A stretch of 64,000 bases of DNA from Chenopodium formosanum (taxonomy: Eukaryota; Streptophyta; Magnoliopsida; Caryophyllales; Amaranthaceae), in the NCBI GenBank assembly GCA_024500155.1, contig CM044880.1, positions 8,246,001 to 8,310,000 on the forward strand, in the 5' to 3' direction. Numbering within the stretch: position 1 is the stretch's first letter; the number at the start of each line of letters is the position of its first letter. The notes beneath the pieces are model-generated. The model had not been told where the DNA came from. It made no database searches and saw only the letters and a list, made by a program, of their open reading frames with translations. Position numbers and translations under genes: made by a program. Of the stretch, positions 36,771-47,960 are shown piece after piece.

Positions 36771-38264
36771 ACACTAATAATAATAATATAAAAAGTTAGA
36801 AAACTCACATTCTTTGCAATTTGACATATTTCATCATTTGTCTGAATTTCAGCAGGAACTTCAAACGAAACAAGACGAGAAGGACCACCAACTTCTAAAT
36901 TATGAGAAGTACCAGCATCCAAACCTTGAGAAGCAAAATCTTGAAAACCAAAATCTTGAGAACTAAAGTCTTCAAGTCCAGGATCTTCAACCAAACGCCT
37001 TCTCTTCATATCATTGTCTTCAGCCTGAGTAACATAAAAATCAGCTTTCCTTAGAAATCGCCTTCTCTTTTTTTCCTTTGGCTGTTGTTCTTCTTGAACA
37101 ACATCTTCAGCTTCAGCAACAACAACTTTAGCTTCAGCAACAACATCAGCAACCACATCCTTTTTCCTTTTAACACTCTTTTTCTTTTCATCTTTTTTCT
37201 GTTCTTTTTTCTCTTCCTCTTCCTTTTTTTCATTCTCTTCGTTTTCCTTTTTTTCATCTTTATTTTTATCTTTCTTTTTTTGTTCTTTCTTCTTATCAGC
37301 TTCAACAACCTTCTCAGCCTCACCAACCATCTCTTTCATTTTTTCTTTCTTCTTCTTTTCTTCTTTCTCTTCTTTTTTCTTAGGAACAAAAGAATTTTTT
37401 TCCTTCTTTTGCAGCTTCTTAGAATCTATATTGCACCATGAACATCAGTTACAGGATAAGTATTTTCATCTAACTGTCCTTCACCATACTTTCCATTTTC
37501 CTTGTCCAGCCTTTCCTTAAAAGTTTTTTCAGTCCAATGCTGAATTAAAGGTAATGAACTATTTACTACACTCCCTTCAACCTGTAGTCTATGGAAATAA
37601 CATATCTGCAGCAACAGAATACATCCAGGCAAATACTTCTGTGTTAGAGAACAACTTGATAATTTTTCACACAAATCATCTAACACATACTGACACCAAT
37701 TGAAATTATGGATTTCTTTAACATTGTCCAAAGCTAAAACCAATTTGAAGTCAGCAGATCGATTTGATGTAGGAGCAAGCAATGTAACCATTACAAACAT
37801 GACAAAGCATCTTTTAAAATCATCATTGCCCTTTTTCATTCCAGCATCACTTGTCATCTTATTCAACAGAAGAGGTACTGATATGTCCAGATTTTTACTC
37901 CCATACATTGACCTCCAAGCAGCTTTAAGATCAGAATTCTGCCTTTTAAGGGAAAGAGGAACTTCTGTTTCTCCCATAGGAATCATGAAGACATCATGCA
38001 CATCAGCTGCAGTAAGCTGATAGCTCTGTCCAGAAGGCAAATTAAACTGACAAGTTGCTGGATCAAAACAACTGCATAACCATCGAATCATTTCCGTTGG
38101 AAATGTACCTAACTTGATCAATGACAAGCTGCCAAACCCAATATCTTGAACAACTTTCCTTTGATCTTTACTTAATTTTTTAAACAAGTCTATAACACCA
38201 TTAGGTCTACATCGTAAAACGATAACATCATCCCTACGACAAAAAAAAAGTAATATTTTAAATC

Positions 38265-38565
38265 AACAAAATTTACAAGTAATCCATAATCACAAAACAA
38301 GTAACCACCTAACAAGTAACACTCATATAAAACCATTAACCCAATATCACCAAACAAGTAACCACCTAACAAGTAACACTCATATAAAACCAGTAACCCA
38401 ATATCACCAAACAAGTAACCCTTTTATCCTTACCCATTACAAATAACAAGTAACCCCTATATCACTTACAAGTAACACTCATATAAAACCCAATATCACC
38501 AAACAAGTAACTAAATAACAAGTAACAATAATAAAACCTCAATCAAGTAACCTACTAAACAGACA
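38265..38565 (+). repeat. CAAGTAAC array, ULP intron
   Basis: The block CACCAAACAAGTAACCACC, followed by TAACAAGTAACACTCATATA, occurs twice in tandem (about 38290 and 38350), with further single motifs to 38560. Confidence 0.88.
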
Positions 38566-38999
38566 ACACATGTACAAAAGAACAATAAATAAAAACTTAG
38601 TAATGTTCATACCCCTGTTCAACTTTAACAACTTCAATAACTTGACTAGAAGTTCCAGCAGGTCTATGACCTTTACGCGCTCTAGTAACTTTTGGTTTCA
38701 CATCAGGTTTAACATCCTCCTCAGCAATTACATCCTTTACTTGAGGCTCATCCACTTCTGCATTCATTTCTGCATTCTCCTCAGCATTATCCTCTGCATT
38801 CTCCTCTGCATTAAACTCTGCATTCACCTCTGCATTCACCTCTGCACACCCCTCAGAATTCACGTCAACATTCACAACATTTGCTTCATTATTCACAGTA
38901 CTCAAATTCTCATCATTCAATTCTTCCTCTGGTTCTATATCAGAACACCAATAAACAAAATCAAAAGGCAATAAATAAAGCCAGAACACAAATAACACA

Positions 39000-39520
39000 A
39001 ATACAAGTAACACATAAAAGACACTCAACTTTTACCAAAATTAAGAATTATACTACAACAACAAGTAACATTATTATCCTAGAACAACAAGTAACATTAG
39101 TGTGTAAACTAATGTTACTAATCATAGCCATTAAACTCAACAAACAGACAAAATTAAGCAATTAAAACAACAAAATACCAGTAACCATGATATACATACA
39201 AGTAACAATAAAAGGAACTCCTACACAAATAACAACACAAATGAAATCCATGACACAATCAAGTAACCCTAGAATTCAACAAAACAAAACAAATAAATAC
39301 ATTTACAAGTAACCCTAACTATCGCAACACAAAAATACATACAAGTAACAGTAATAGTTAATCCTAAACAAATAGCAAACTAAACAAAATCCACTAAACA
39401 AACAAGTAATCCTAAATTCAACAAAATGAAACAAAATAGAGCAGTTACAACAAGTAACCCTAAAAATCACAACATGATTCCGACAACAATAAAAACCCTA
39501 GCATCAAACAAGTAATCCTT
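39000..39520 (+). repeat. CAAGTAAC array, first ULP intron
   Basis: Motifs are sparser here, roughly every 40-60 bases (for example 39003, 39061, 39087, 39200, 39305, 39343, 39450), and fade out towards the first ULP exon at 39732-39804. Confidence 0.8.
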
Positions 39521-40002
39521 AAATCCAAAATAACACACATCAATTAAGAAAAAGACAAAAAATGATGAAATTAAAATCAAAACTTAGATTAAACCTAAGT
39601 CGAAACACTACCAAAATCAACAATAATGTAAAAATTAAAACGAAATACCTATAATTTAGATCAAAACACTCAAAAAACAACGATCAAAACACTCGAAAAA
39701 CAACAACAAAGAACAAATTCTTTAAAATTACTTCTTTCATTAACATTTTTACAAATAGAAGATCCTTTCTTTCCCTTAGGTTTGATGATCTTCAATTTAA
39801 CCATTTCTAATACGTTCAATAATTCAGGAAATTACTAGAATAAAGAAATTTAGAGAGAGTAAACAAAGAATTTAGAGAGAGAAATTGTAAAACAACGAGA
39901 GAAAATGCAGAAAGAGTGAGAAAATAGAAAAGAAACTGTAATAATGGCGGTTGATTAAACTTCTCTTCTATAATAATGGCGGTTTTGGGAAGTGGGAATT
40001 AC

Positions 40003-40052
40003 AAAACTGGCGTCGTTTCAAAAAAAAAAAAAAAAAAAAAAAAAAAACTGGC
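40003..40052 (+). repeat. poly(A) micro-insertion with 10-bp TSD
   Basis: AAAACTGGCG occurs at 40003-40012 and 40043-40052, with TCGTTTC plus a run of A between. It lies in the right subterminal region of the MULE. Confidence 0.75.
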
Positions 40053-40079
40053 GAATTCAAATTAAACGGTTAAATATGT

Positions 40080-40213
40080 AAAATAACGGGGATCATAATG
40101 GGCCCGTTGTTTTATTATTCAAGGTCCGTTATTTTTTTGGGCCTAAATAGAATGGGCCCGTTATGTATGCTGGCCACACCATGTGGCCAGCCACATACAA
40201 ATTAAAGATGGCC
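40080..40213 (+). repeat. right subterminal region of the MULE
   Basis: It contains two direct copies of AATGGGCCCGTT (about 40098 and 40152) and the terminal palindrome GCTGGCCACACCATGTGGCC plus AGC (40169-40191). The last 22 bases lead into the TSD. The GGCCACACCATGTGGCC core is identical to the left end, but the flanking bases differ. Confidence 0.6.
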
Positions 40214-40222
40214 AAAGTTTTG

Positions 40223-40600
40223 ATAATAGCGAAATTTCGTTATCCCTACGATTAATCTTGGGGACCAATCACAAGATTCTTTGGTTATTGTGCCTAATCG
40301 GCTAATCCTACCCCCTTTAATTTTGGGAAGAGCAGCCAGGAAAACCGATTTGGAGGGAAACAAAATAATAAGAAAAAAAGACACTCCAAAAGCATATAAA
40401 ATTCCTACAAAAAATACTCAGCCACTTGTACCTAGTACGAGCTTGAACATGCAAAAAGAAGAAACTCAAAAGTCCTTTACAAAAGATAACCCTGGGAAAG
40501 AGAATGTACAATTTGATAAGCCATAAACTGTAATTCAGAAGAAATCAGAGGAGATTCCAGAAGAACCTTTCACCAATATCACTACCAGCATAATGAATAG
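40223..40600. other. short intergenic gap right of the MULE
   Basis: This is the continuation of the MULE target site, followed by sequence with an 81-codon open frame (40281-40526) that I do not recognise. It has no start context, splice signal or family motif, so it is not called as a gene. Confidence 0.5.
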
Positions 40601-40629
40601 ATAGATGCATGCTAACATGTAATATGGTA

Positions 40630-42301
40630 TCATAATACTTGAATCGAACACGTGACTGAGGCTATTGGTAAATTCTTCAATGTGTTCTCGACTGACATCT
40701 GATTTTGATATGGTATTACATATTCATCTCGAGTTAAGTATATGACTAGCTTCTCCAAAACTAATGCATGTCTTAGGAAAAACTTGGTTATCACCACTTC
40801 GCGTTCTATTCCAAAGTATTTCTTTATCACTATTCTTCTGAGATGAAATCTGTAACATATAGGAATTTCATGATCTGTACTAAAAAATTCTCGCTCCAAC
40901 TGCAGTTCATTTTTTCTGGTAGGCGAATTAGCATTATCATCCTCGTCGTGTAGTCCCTATAAAAATAAGCAACAATAATAATTAAAAATTTTGTAAAACA
41001 AGTTTCGCTTAGAGTTTCAACATATGTACATAAGATAATACTAAAACAACACACACCAACCTCTTGAAAAACAAGTGTTTCTAAGACAGGTGAACAGTTG
41101 AGAAAGTGCAACAACAGTTTATTCCAGCAATACATTTCAATTCCATCCAGCTCTAGATGTTTAAGGTTATGAAACACGGGCAGTTGATCCTTTAAGACCT
41201 TTTCATCAACCGTGTCGAATCGCTACAACCACAAGTTAGCCAACTGGTAAATTCGACAGTTGATAGAGTAGAAAAATAGTACTATAATAGCATCAAACAA
41301 ATTTAGAGATAGAGACATACCGACACTAAGAAGTCCTTCAACGATAAATGTTGAACATAAGACAAGGGTTTAACAAGGCTAATTATTTGCTGAAAAGCTA
41401 CTTGATACCCATCATATTCCAACATCTCAAATAAACACAGAACTGCTTTAACAAGACGATGCATTATTGATATCGAGTAACATTTTGCTAAATTATCATC
41501 GTACACAAGGTACTCAAGGTTGGGAGTATTGATAAGCACCAAGTCACTGTAATCTTGTTGAAAATTACCACACATACGCATATTTAAGCACATTCTTCGA
41601 AGGGATGTTGACGTATTAGCTGTGATTTTGGCACGGTTTGCAATGGCTGTGAATGTAAGGTCTTCGAGTACAGGGCAACTCGAGACTAGCCTTGACAGAA
41701 AGCCATCATCAGCAATAGAAGACACACACAAGAAGAGCAATTTCAAGTTTGGAAGACGATAAGATGGCATGGTAAAAACATTATCAAGGCCAATATTGAG
41801 CTCAAGCTTCAACACCTCCAATGTTTCACATGAGAAAATTGCCGGGGGCAGCTGCGTATCACCAGGATATCTCACCAGAATACAGAGGTCAAGCTCCCTA
41901 AGGCCACAAAGGGTGAATGGATAAGAGATCCACGCATTAAGTCGCGAAGAATTCAAGTCAGGGAGGCAACCTTGCCTACACTCAAAGGCATAGCAACCAT
42001 TATAATACAGTGTGTCAAAGTCCACACTGCTAACTCCAAGTCTAAACTTGGTGAGATACGGCGATTTGTGTGGTTGGAGTACACTATCAACAAAGGTGAC
42101 AAAAGTGGGAAAACGTTGAATTGCATAGGGATGTTTCAAACAAAGAGATATAGGTGAAACATCAAAGTCGAGGCTAGTGAGCAAAGGGAATATACGCCTC
42201 AATCTCTTAGACAAGGAACAAGTAGCAGCGGCATCCTTGGTGGGTAGCAACGAAATCACCCGAATTAACAATTCATCAGGCAAATTGGTAAGCCGATCCA
42301 T
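40630..42301 (-). CDS. F-box/LRR/FBD protein, copy A
   Basis: Probable SCF ubiquitin-ligase substrate receptor of the plant F-box/FBD family. Three exons in phase: 41321-42301, 41061-41222, 40630-40956, giving 489 aa. The N-terminal F-box is DRLTNLPDELLIRVISLLPT, then KDAAATCSLSKR. Leucine-rich repeats follow, with phrases such as LPNLKLLFL and SCPVLEDLTF. The C-terminal exon is the FBD region (ISTDHEIP-type to LPIASVTCSIQVL). Compared with copy C the start is shortened: the ATG is joined almost directly to the F-box, as if about 65 bases between two similar GAT(C/A)GG words had been lost. The 5' leader and its intron (about 42303-42600) are shared with copy C. No stop or frameshift was found, so it may be functional. 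The substrate is unknown. Confidence 0.9.
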
Positions 42302-42609
42302 ATACCAAGCAATACCTGCTCTGGATATAAAAAATTAATAATTAATCGGTTAATTTAAAACCCAGACATACAAACACTGCTAGGTCTGCTAACAAATACC
42401 AAATACCACTAAGTCCCTAACCCTTGTTTCAAAAAAAAAAAAAAAAAAATTTGATCAACGATAAAAGCTAGATTATGAAATTGATATTTGATGATTAGAA
42501 AGGGAAAACAAAGCTTACCACAAAAGCAGGTTCAATGGAGGATAGAGATAGGCGTATCACTGAGAGATGTTGAATGGGTTAGAGTTTCAGAGATCTTATA
42601 ATAAACGTA

Positions 42610-43178
42610 TCAGATATCCTTAAACTTATAAAGAGCTGGGCCTGTAATCCTGTATTGTTAAGGAAAAAATATTTATATAATAGAAAATTATTTGGAAAAT
42701 TCTCTTTGATATCACTATCTTTGGAAACTTATTATTCTTAGTAAACTCTAATTTGCTATAATTATTTAATGGTGACGTTAATGATTATATGTAATTATAA
42801 TCTAATCATGGTTAAATTTAAAATAATTAAAAAATAAAAAACTATCCACTCCCCACCATAGCAACCCACCTCCCTCATCAGCAACCCACCCGGCCAGCCC
42901 TATCCCCTCTTTCAATTCCCGGCGCCACCCCTTCCCTTTTGTAGCAAAAACGTTGCACAAAATTTTTACAGACAATGTCCTTTCAAAATTCTACAGTGAT
43001 TCCTAAAGCTTGCTAACTTGGTTAATTTTCGAGTTTATACTTTATATGCATCCAGTATACAATCATCTACACTCGTTTTTTAATATGTATCTCTTTAACA
43101 ATCGCACTATTCACATACTATGGTTGACTTAATTTTTTCACCTCTAAAAACTAAATAGATATTATTATATAATATATC
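42610..43178. other. gene-free AT-rich DNA
   Basis: No gene recognised. A segment at about 42940-43045 (GCAAAAACGTTG, TTTTTACAGACAAT, CTAAAGCTTGCTAACTTGG) recurs in direct orientation at about 53550-53665, downstream of F-box copy C, so it is a dispersed repeat. Confidence 0.55.
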
Positions 43179-43621
43179 ATTAGATTTGTCATAATGTCAA
43201 GTTTCATAAAATAATAATTTTGTTACAATTTTTACTAATACACAATTAAAGATATTAACTAGCATAGTGCCCGTGCGATGCAAGGTTTATAAATCAAATT
43301 ATTAAACCTGTAGGAAAAATAAAAATAAAAACAAAGGTAATTCATTTACTATTAAAGTACTAGGTTACTAATGGTCAATAAAAAAAATTAAAGGAACAGT
43401 ATTTTATGTTATTTGAATTTCTTTTAATTTTTATAATGTTATTTTATTAATTGAAAATAATTGAATAATACTCCACATAGCTATATAAGAAGTGAACTAA
43501 TTTATTTATATCTTCCGTTGAGAACAAACTAAAATTTTCTTATCATACCATCCGCATCAGTATCTACAATCAATCTAATATATACATGTTTTATTTACCC
43601 GAACAGATCCTCATTAAATCT
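43179..43621 (-). repeat. long direct repeat, copy 1, with Helitron-like end
   Basis: About 440 bases here match 45133-45591 at high identity by eye. Copy 1 lacks 11 bases (GTAATTTGAAC) that copy 2 has. Inside, the minus strand reads GCATCGCACGGGCACTATG followed by CTAGT (CTAG at 43259-43262): a short stem near a CTAG-T end, as at Helitron 3' termini. No Helitron coding region is present. Confidence 0.65.
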
Positions 43622-44560
43622 AATATATACATGTTTTATTTTTATTTTTTTATTTTTTTATTTATTTTTTATTTATTTTATTTTTTTATGCAAGAAAAAC
43701 AAAAGGTCATTGTAAAAGACATTGTATAGAAAATGAAAGGTCGATTAAAATTAAATTTATGTTCAAGATTATGTATTTTTTTCCAAGACAACATTTCGGC
43801 TCAGCATTCAGTATTTGTCAAGGAATACAACAAATGATAAAAGTAATTTTTACACTATTTTGTATCTTTATCAAAAACTTTTGTATTCATTCGATTAATT
43901 GAATTGAATTTAGGATAACTTGTAGACTATTTTGGGTAACTTTTATCAATAAAGCATAAATAACTTTCATTCATTACAGGGTAGCTTTTATAATAGGTGC
44001 ACAATATTTTATTATACATCTGATTTTTTTAAATGTTTGTATTGATTTCATAATTGACGTCAAACTAAATTATATCGATTTTATTTAATTTTCTTAAAAA
44101 AAAAACAAACAATATTAGCCTTTCAAAATACGAAACAATTGTTTTCTTAATTATGCCACTTTAATCATATTGCTTTAAATTAGTTATTATTCTTTAACTT
44201 GACTATAAATTAAGATTGGAAAGACTTTATGTATTATTTGTAGTATTGGAAAGTATATATTTATTATAAAAAAAAATTAAATCAATATTTATGTTAGGAA
44301 ATCATGAAAATCTTATGCACGTATAGAAACTTGCTTTTATTGTTTGAAGTTTAACAAAAATAATTATGCTTGAATATGTAAACAATAATTATATAGATAT
44401 ATTTTATACTTAAGATAAGCCAATGCGAGAGTGACATTTGTCATCCTCACATTGAGGCGCTTGTCTTTTAGGATAATATATAGATAGATAGATAGATGGT
44501 CAAAGTAGTGTCTTGGCAAATGTGTCGGTCAAACTGATGCATATAAAAAAACAGAGGGAG
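43622..44560. other. gene-free AT-rich DNA
   Basis: No gene recognised. T/A runs occur at 43640-43690. The stretch ending at 44562 (AAAAAAACAGAGGGAGTA) looks like one end of a Stowaway MITE (reverse complement TACTCCCTCTGTTTTTTT), without a clear partner. A CTAGTGCGATGCTCGGG word at 44563 resembles another degenerate Helitron end. Confidence 0.45.
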
Positions 44561-44644
44561 TACTAGTGCGATGCTCGGGTTATTTATTGAATTTTAAGAT
44601 AAATTTTAAAACTATCTATGTGTCAAATTTTAAATATATCATTG

Positions 44645-44760
<116 letters not shown>

Positions 44761-44874
44761 GGGGTGGTTCCGCTGAAAACAAGCTTTATGTTGAAAACAA
44801 CAAATCTCAACCATTCATTATTAGCACAAAAGATCAGACGGTTCAAAATCCCCAACCTTACATATAATCATTTT

Positions 44875-45120
44875 AAAGGTCACTAAATACTAAATAAAGG
44901 TAATTTTTTCTAAATTGACGACATTTAGATAGAGTCACTATATATAAAAATAATGTAACTATATCAATTTTGAGTTTTTGACGATAATTACATAGAGGTC
45001 ACTATATATAAAAATAAGGTAATTATTTCAAGTTATATTAATTTTGGCAATATTTACTCATACATAGGTCACTATATATAAAAATAAGGTAACAATTTCA
45101 ATTTTGACGACACTTGCATT
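44875..45120 (+). repeat. minisatellite-like units of about 57-70 bases
   Basis: AGGTCACTATATATAAAAAT followed by AAGGTAA recurs near 44996 and 45066, with more diverged copies near 44877 and 44933. The units differ in length between copies. Confidence 0.8.
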
Positions 45121-45132
45121 GCACAGATTTGT

Positions 45133-45591
45133 CATTAGATTTGTCATAATGTCAAGTTTCGTAAAATAATAATTTTGTTACAATTTTTACTAATACACAA
45201 TTAAAGATATTAACTAGCATAGTGCCCGTGCGATGCAAGGTTTATAAATCAAATTGTTAAACCTGTAGGAAAAATAAAAATAAAAACAAAGGTAATTCAT
45301 TTACTATTAAAGGACTTGGTTACTAATGGTTAATAAAAAAAAAATTAAAGGAACGTAATTTGAACAGTATTTTATTTTATTTGAATTTCTTTTAATTTTT
45401 TATAATGTTATTTTATTAATTGAAAATAATTGAATAATACTCCACAGAGCTATATAAGAAGTGGACTAATTTATTTATATCTCCCGTTGAGAAAAAACTA
45501 AAATTTTCTTATTATACCATCCGCATCAGTATCTACAATCAATCTAATACATACATGTTTTATTTACCCGAACAGATCCTCATTAAATCTA
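45133..45591 (-). repeat. long direct repeat, copy 2, with Helitron-like end
   Basis: This is the second copy of the 43179-43621 repeat, in the same orientation and about 1.95 kb away, with its CTAG end at 45214-45217. The 11 extra bases near 45352 end in GAAC, as does the preceding word, so copy 1 could have lost them by slippage between two GAAC words. Confidence 0.65.
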
Positions 45592-46231
45592 TAGACATAA
45601 TAATAACCTTATGTTTGACCTACCAGAACATATATTTTCCTAAGTTAAGCATTGTGCCAAAAACTATATATTATATAATAGTCATATATATAACCAACAG
45701 CTGATTAAATATAGTATACAACACAAATACTTCGTATATAGGTATGAATACCGATAATTTTATATAAATAAAATATACGGATCGGAGTATATATTACTAA
45801 GATTTATACCTACCTTAATTATAAATGGTTAACAAAACTCTTATAATAGTGCATGGACATTTATATATCTAAAAATGTTCTTTTTACATATATTTTCCAC
45901 CATTTAATTTTAAAAGCCTTAAAATTGTCTCATAAATTCGCTAAATTGATTTAAAAGGTTATGTTTATTTCAATATTTAAAGCCATTTACTATTTTCATT
46001 TCCTTTTGTTTTATTTTTTCTATTTAGAATTTATTAGACTATTAGGTTTCAAGATCGAAGTCAATATCTTTTTACCGTACAATCACTAAATCAAAATCGC
46101 TCAACTAAAGTTTTGGACATTGCATAGCTACACAACATCCAACACATTTAATGATTACATGCAAATAATTTTAATAAAACTACGCATTCGATATAAGTTA
46201 TTAAAACAATTTAACTATATATAAGTTATTA

Positions 46232-46640
46232 CTTGAAGACCTTACATTCACGACCTTTTCAAACGATCTCAACATTGTAGAGATCACATCCACTTCCATA
46301 CGAAGATTGTATTTAGACGTGCCTAAGTATGATTATCCTACATCTACAGAAGTTTACAGGGACCTGGTGCTTATCAATGCTCCCAATCTGGAGTACCTTG
46401 ACTACTGTGATGATTTAGCAAAATATTACTCGATCCCAATTATGCATCGTCTTGTTAAAGCACTTCTGGTGGTAATTCAGATGTTAGATTATGATGAGTC
46501 GTGGTTGCAAGAATCTTTTCAGCAAATGATTAACCTCATTAGACCCATGTCTTATGTTCAACATTTATCATTGCGCGGTAACTTAATGCAGGTATGTCTC
46601 AATCTCTATATTTGCCTGAAGCAAAATTATGTATTTGGTA
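46232..46640 (+). pseudogene. F-box/FBD gene fragment, copy B
   Basis: This stretch matches exon 1 of copy C from about 51518 to its end, and then the first bases of the following intron (GTATGTCTCAATCTCTATAT). The F-box, the first LRRs and both later exons are missing. An open frame persists (46307-46669) and ends in intron-derived sequence. Copy B is closer to copy C than to copy A (for example ATTCAGATGTTAGATTATGA in both). It is probably a nonfunctional remnant of a local duplication. Confidence 0.85.
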
Positions 46641-46802
46641 ATATGTGGAGCTTAATAATTTTTTCCTAACTAAATTTTGAGTTAATAAATAATTTTACTA
46701 TTGTATATTTGTATTAATATTTGTGTGTACTATACACCCTATCTTCCGACACTAAGGCTTAAAATTAAGTAATAAAATGGTGAGGAGAATTTTTTTTATC
46801 TA

Positions 46803-47103
46803 AGAGACCTGTTATTTGCAACAGTAGGTCTCTTTGATAAAAAGTACAAATCTCGCAGTGGAAAAAATTAACAATATCACTTAAGAGACCTGTTTTTGTA
46901 ACAGTAGCTCTCTTTGATCAAAAGTACTATTCTGAAACTCCTAGGCTTCTAGCATGGAAGGTATAAAAAAAATAACCTAAGAGACCAAATTTTTACATAA
47001 GCGATCTCTTTAAATTAAACATAAAAAGGCGAGGCTGATTCGGTGTTGCGGCGTACTACATAACAGTACCTAAGAGACCGCTTATTACATAAAGGCGGTC
47101 TCT
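46803..47103. repeat. array of four AGAGACC/GGTCTCT hairpins
   Basis: Four imperfect hairpins with arms AGAGACC and GGTCTCT, or one-base variants: 46803-46833, 46884-46913, 46980-47009 and 47073-47103. They lie about 80-95 bases apart, with TAAGAGACC at each start. The last has the best arms (AGAGACCGC and GCGGTCTCT). This looks like a subterminal region of a DNA transposon, CACTA-type being one option. No terminus was proven. Confidence 0.75.
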
Positions 47104-47219
47104 AATCTTAACAGTTTTTTTTTTTTTGGGCGGAATGGGGGTACAGCTGTAACTCTATGTACCCCCTGGATCCGCCAATGTGCACAAGATTCATTTTTTT
47201 TTAATAATTCTTAAGAAAA

Positions 47220-47960
47220 AACAAAAAAAGAAAAAAAAAATATGAGTCATGGTCTCTCAACTTTTGCTGACTAGGCTAGGTCCCTCAACTTTGGGCTGAC
47301 AAACACCAAACAAGGTGGCTGAGGGACCAAAAATACACAAAAGAGTTCAGAGGGACTGTATTTTACCTTTACTCCTATATACTCTCACCCATTAGGCCAT
47401 TACTGTTCATTTGGGGGGGATAGATGAAACTTTTAGGGTTGAGGAAATAAGGTATGGCAAAGACTTAGAAATTTTACAATAGCAAAAACATAGTAAAATA
47501 TACATAAATCTATTTTAAATCACACGCTTCTATAATAAATTTAAAAAACCAAGATGAAAACAATTATTGGTAACCCAAAGTATAAGAATTCATCTCAATG
47601 ACCAAACCCAAATGGAATATATTATTAGCTTTAGAGTGAAAAAATTTATTAGGTTCTATCCTTTGACAGCAATAAATATATTGACTGGTAACACATTTGA
47701 CATCAAGTTGTGACCAAGAACTTGAGTTACGATTTAAATTTCTAACCGCCGCAACCATTCGTTCCCCTTCTTTTGTTCTAGTAGTCCTTGCAGCAAAAAC
47801 AACAAAATAACTACTAAATGAAAACGAAAACACAAGTCCATCCAATTGGTAAATATAGTACTTTATGAATGGCTTTAATAATGTTTTTCTTTGTACTGAT
47901 ATTTCTCTCAGTGTGTGGTTCCTACAGGCGTGGGTATCTTGCATGGTATAGACGTTTCCC
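47220..47960. other. repeat-derived DNA without a recognised gene
   Basis: Diverged repeats of TCTCTCAACTTTTG / GTCCCTCAACTTTGG occur at 47253-47350. A 135-codon minus-strand open frame (47564-47971) has no family motif that I recognise and lies next to the short-motif arrays at 47960. It may be a transposon remnant, and I do not call it a gene. Confidence 0.45.

Larger units (their letters stand above)
31904..39804 (-). pseudogene. ULP1/SUMO-protease-like gene of the MULE, disrupted
   Basis: Ten exons on the minus strand: 39732-39804, 38613-38934, 38233 to about 37428, on to 36809, 34687-36072, 33799-33972, 33591-33710, 33272-33496, 32378-32569, 31904-32287. In order: a short basic start; an acidic NAE repeat region; a domain with TEMIRWLCSCFDP, as in the N-terminal part of ULP-type MULE proteins; a long Lys/Glu-rich stretch; a Ser/Gln-rich stretch; and a C48-type peptidase with His in NNHYSAVCI, Asp in DYLDNQ and Cys in ETNDCGIF. 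The catalytic residues are present. Breaks: a frameshift near 37428; an in-frame TAA near 35947; a 4-bp AGCT duplication near 34843; and a run of eight A (33871-33878, plus strand) that shifts the frame. The first two could also reflect unrecognised introns. Confidence 0.82.
24116..40222 (+). mobile_element. 16-kb autonomous-type MULE with 9-bp TSD
   Basis: The element spans 24125-40213 (about 16.1 kb) and is flanked by AAAGTTTTG at 24116-24124 and 40214-40222. A 9-bp duplication is typical of Mutator-like elements. Near each end is the same 17-mer, GGCCACACCATGTGGCC (24146-24162 and 40172-40188), within longer local palindromes; no long terminal inverted repeat is obvious. Cargo in order: FAR1-type transposase (plus), B3-like gene (plus), ULP1-like protease gene (minus, broken). 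Noncoding parts are filled with CAAGTAAC motifs. MULEs that lack long TIRs and carry ULP genes are known (the Kaonashi type), and VANDAL elements also lack long TIRs. Nested inside are a poly(A) micro-insertion at 40003-40052 and others. Confidence 0.85.

Noticed and set aside
37051..37441. Long Lys/Arg-rich and Phe-rich frames overlapping the ULP gene
   Set aside because: They are shadows of the GAA/AAG-rich exon of the ULP-like gene in other frames or on the other strand.
40281..40526. 81-codon plus-strand frame right of the MULE
   Set aside because: No family motif was recognised and the frame lies in target-flanking repeat-like DNA. The evidence is too weak for a gene call.
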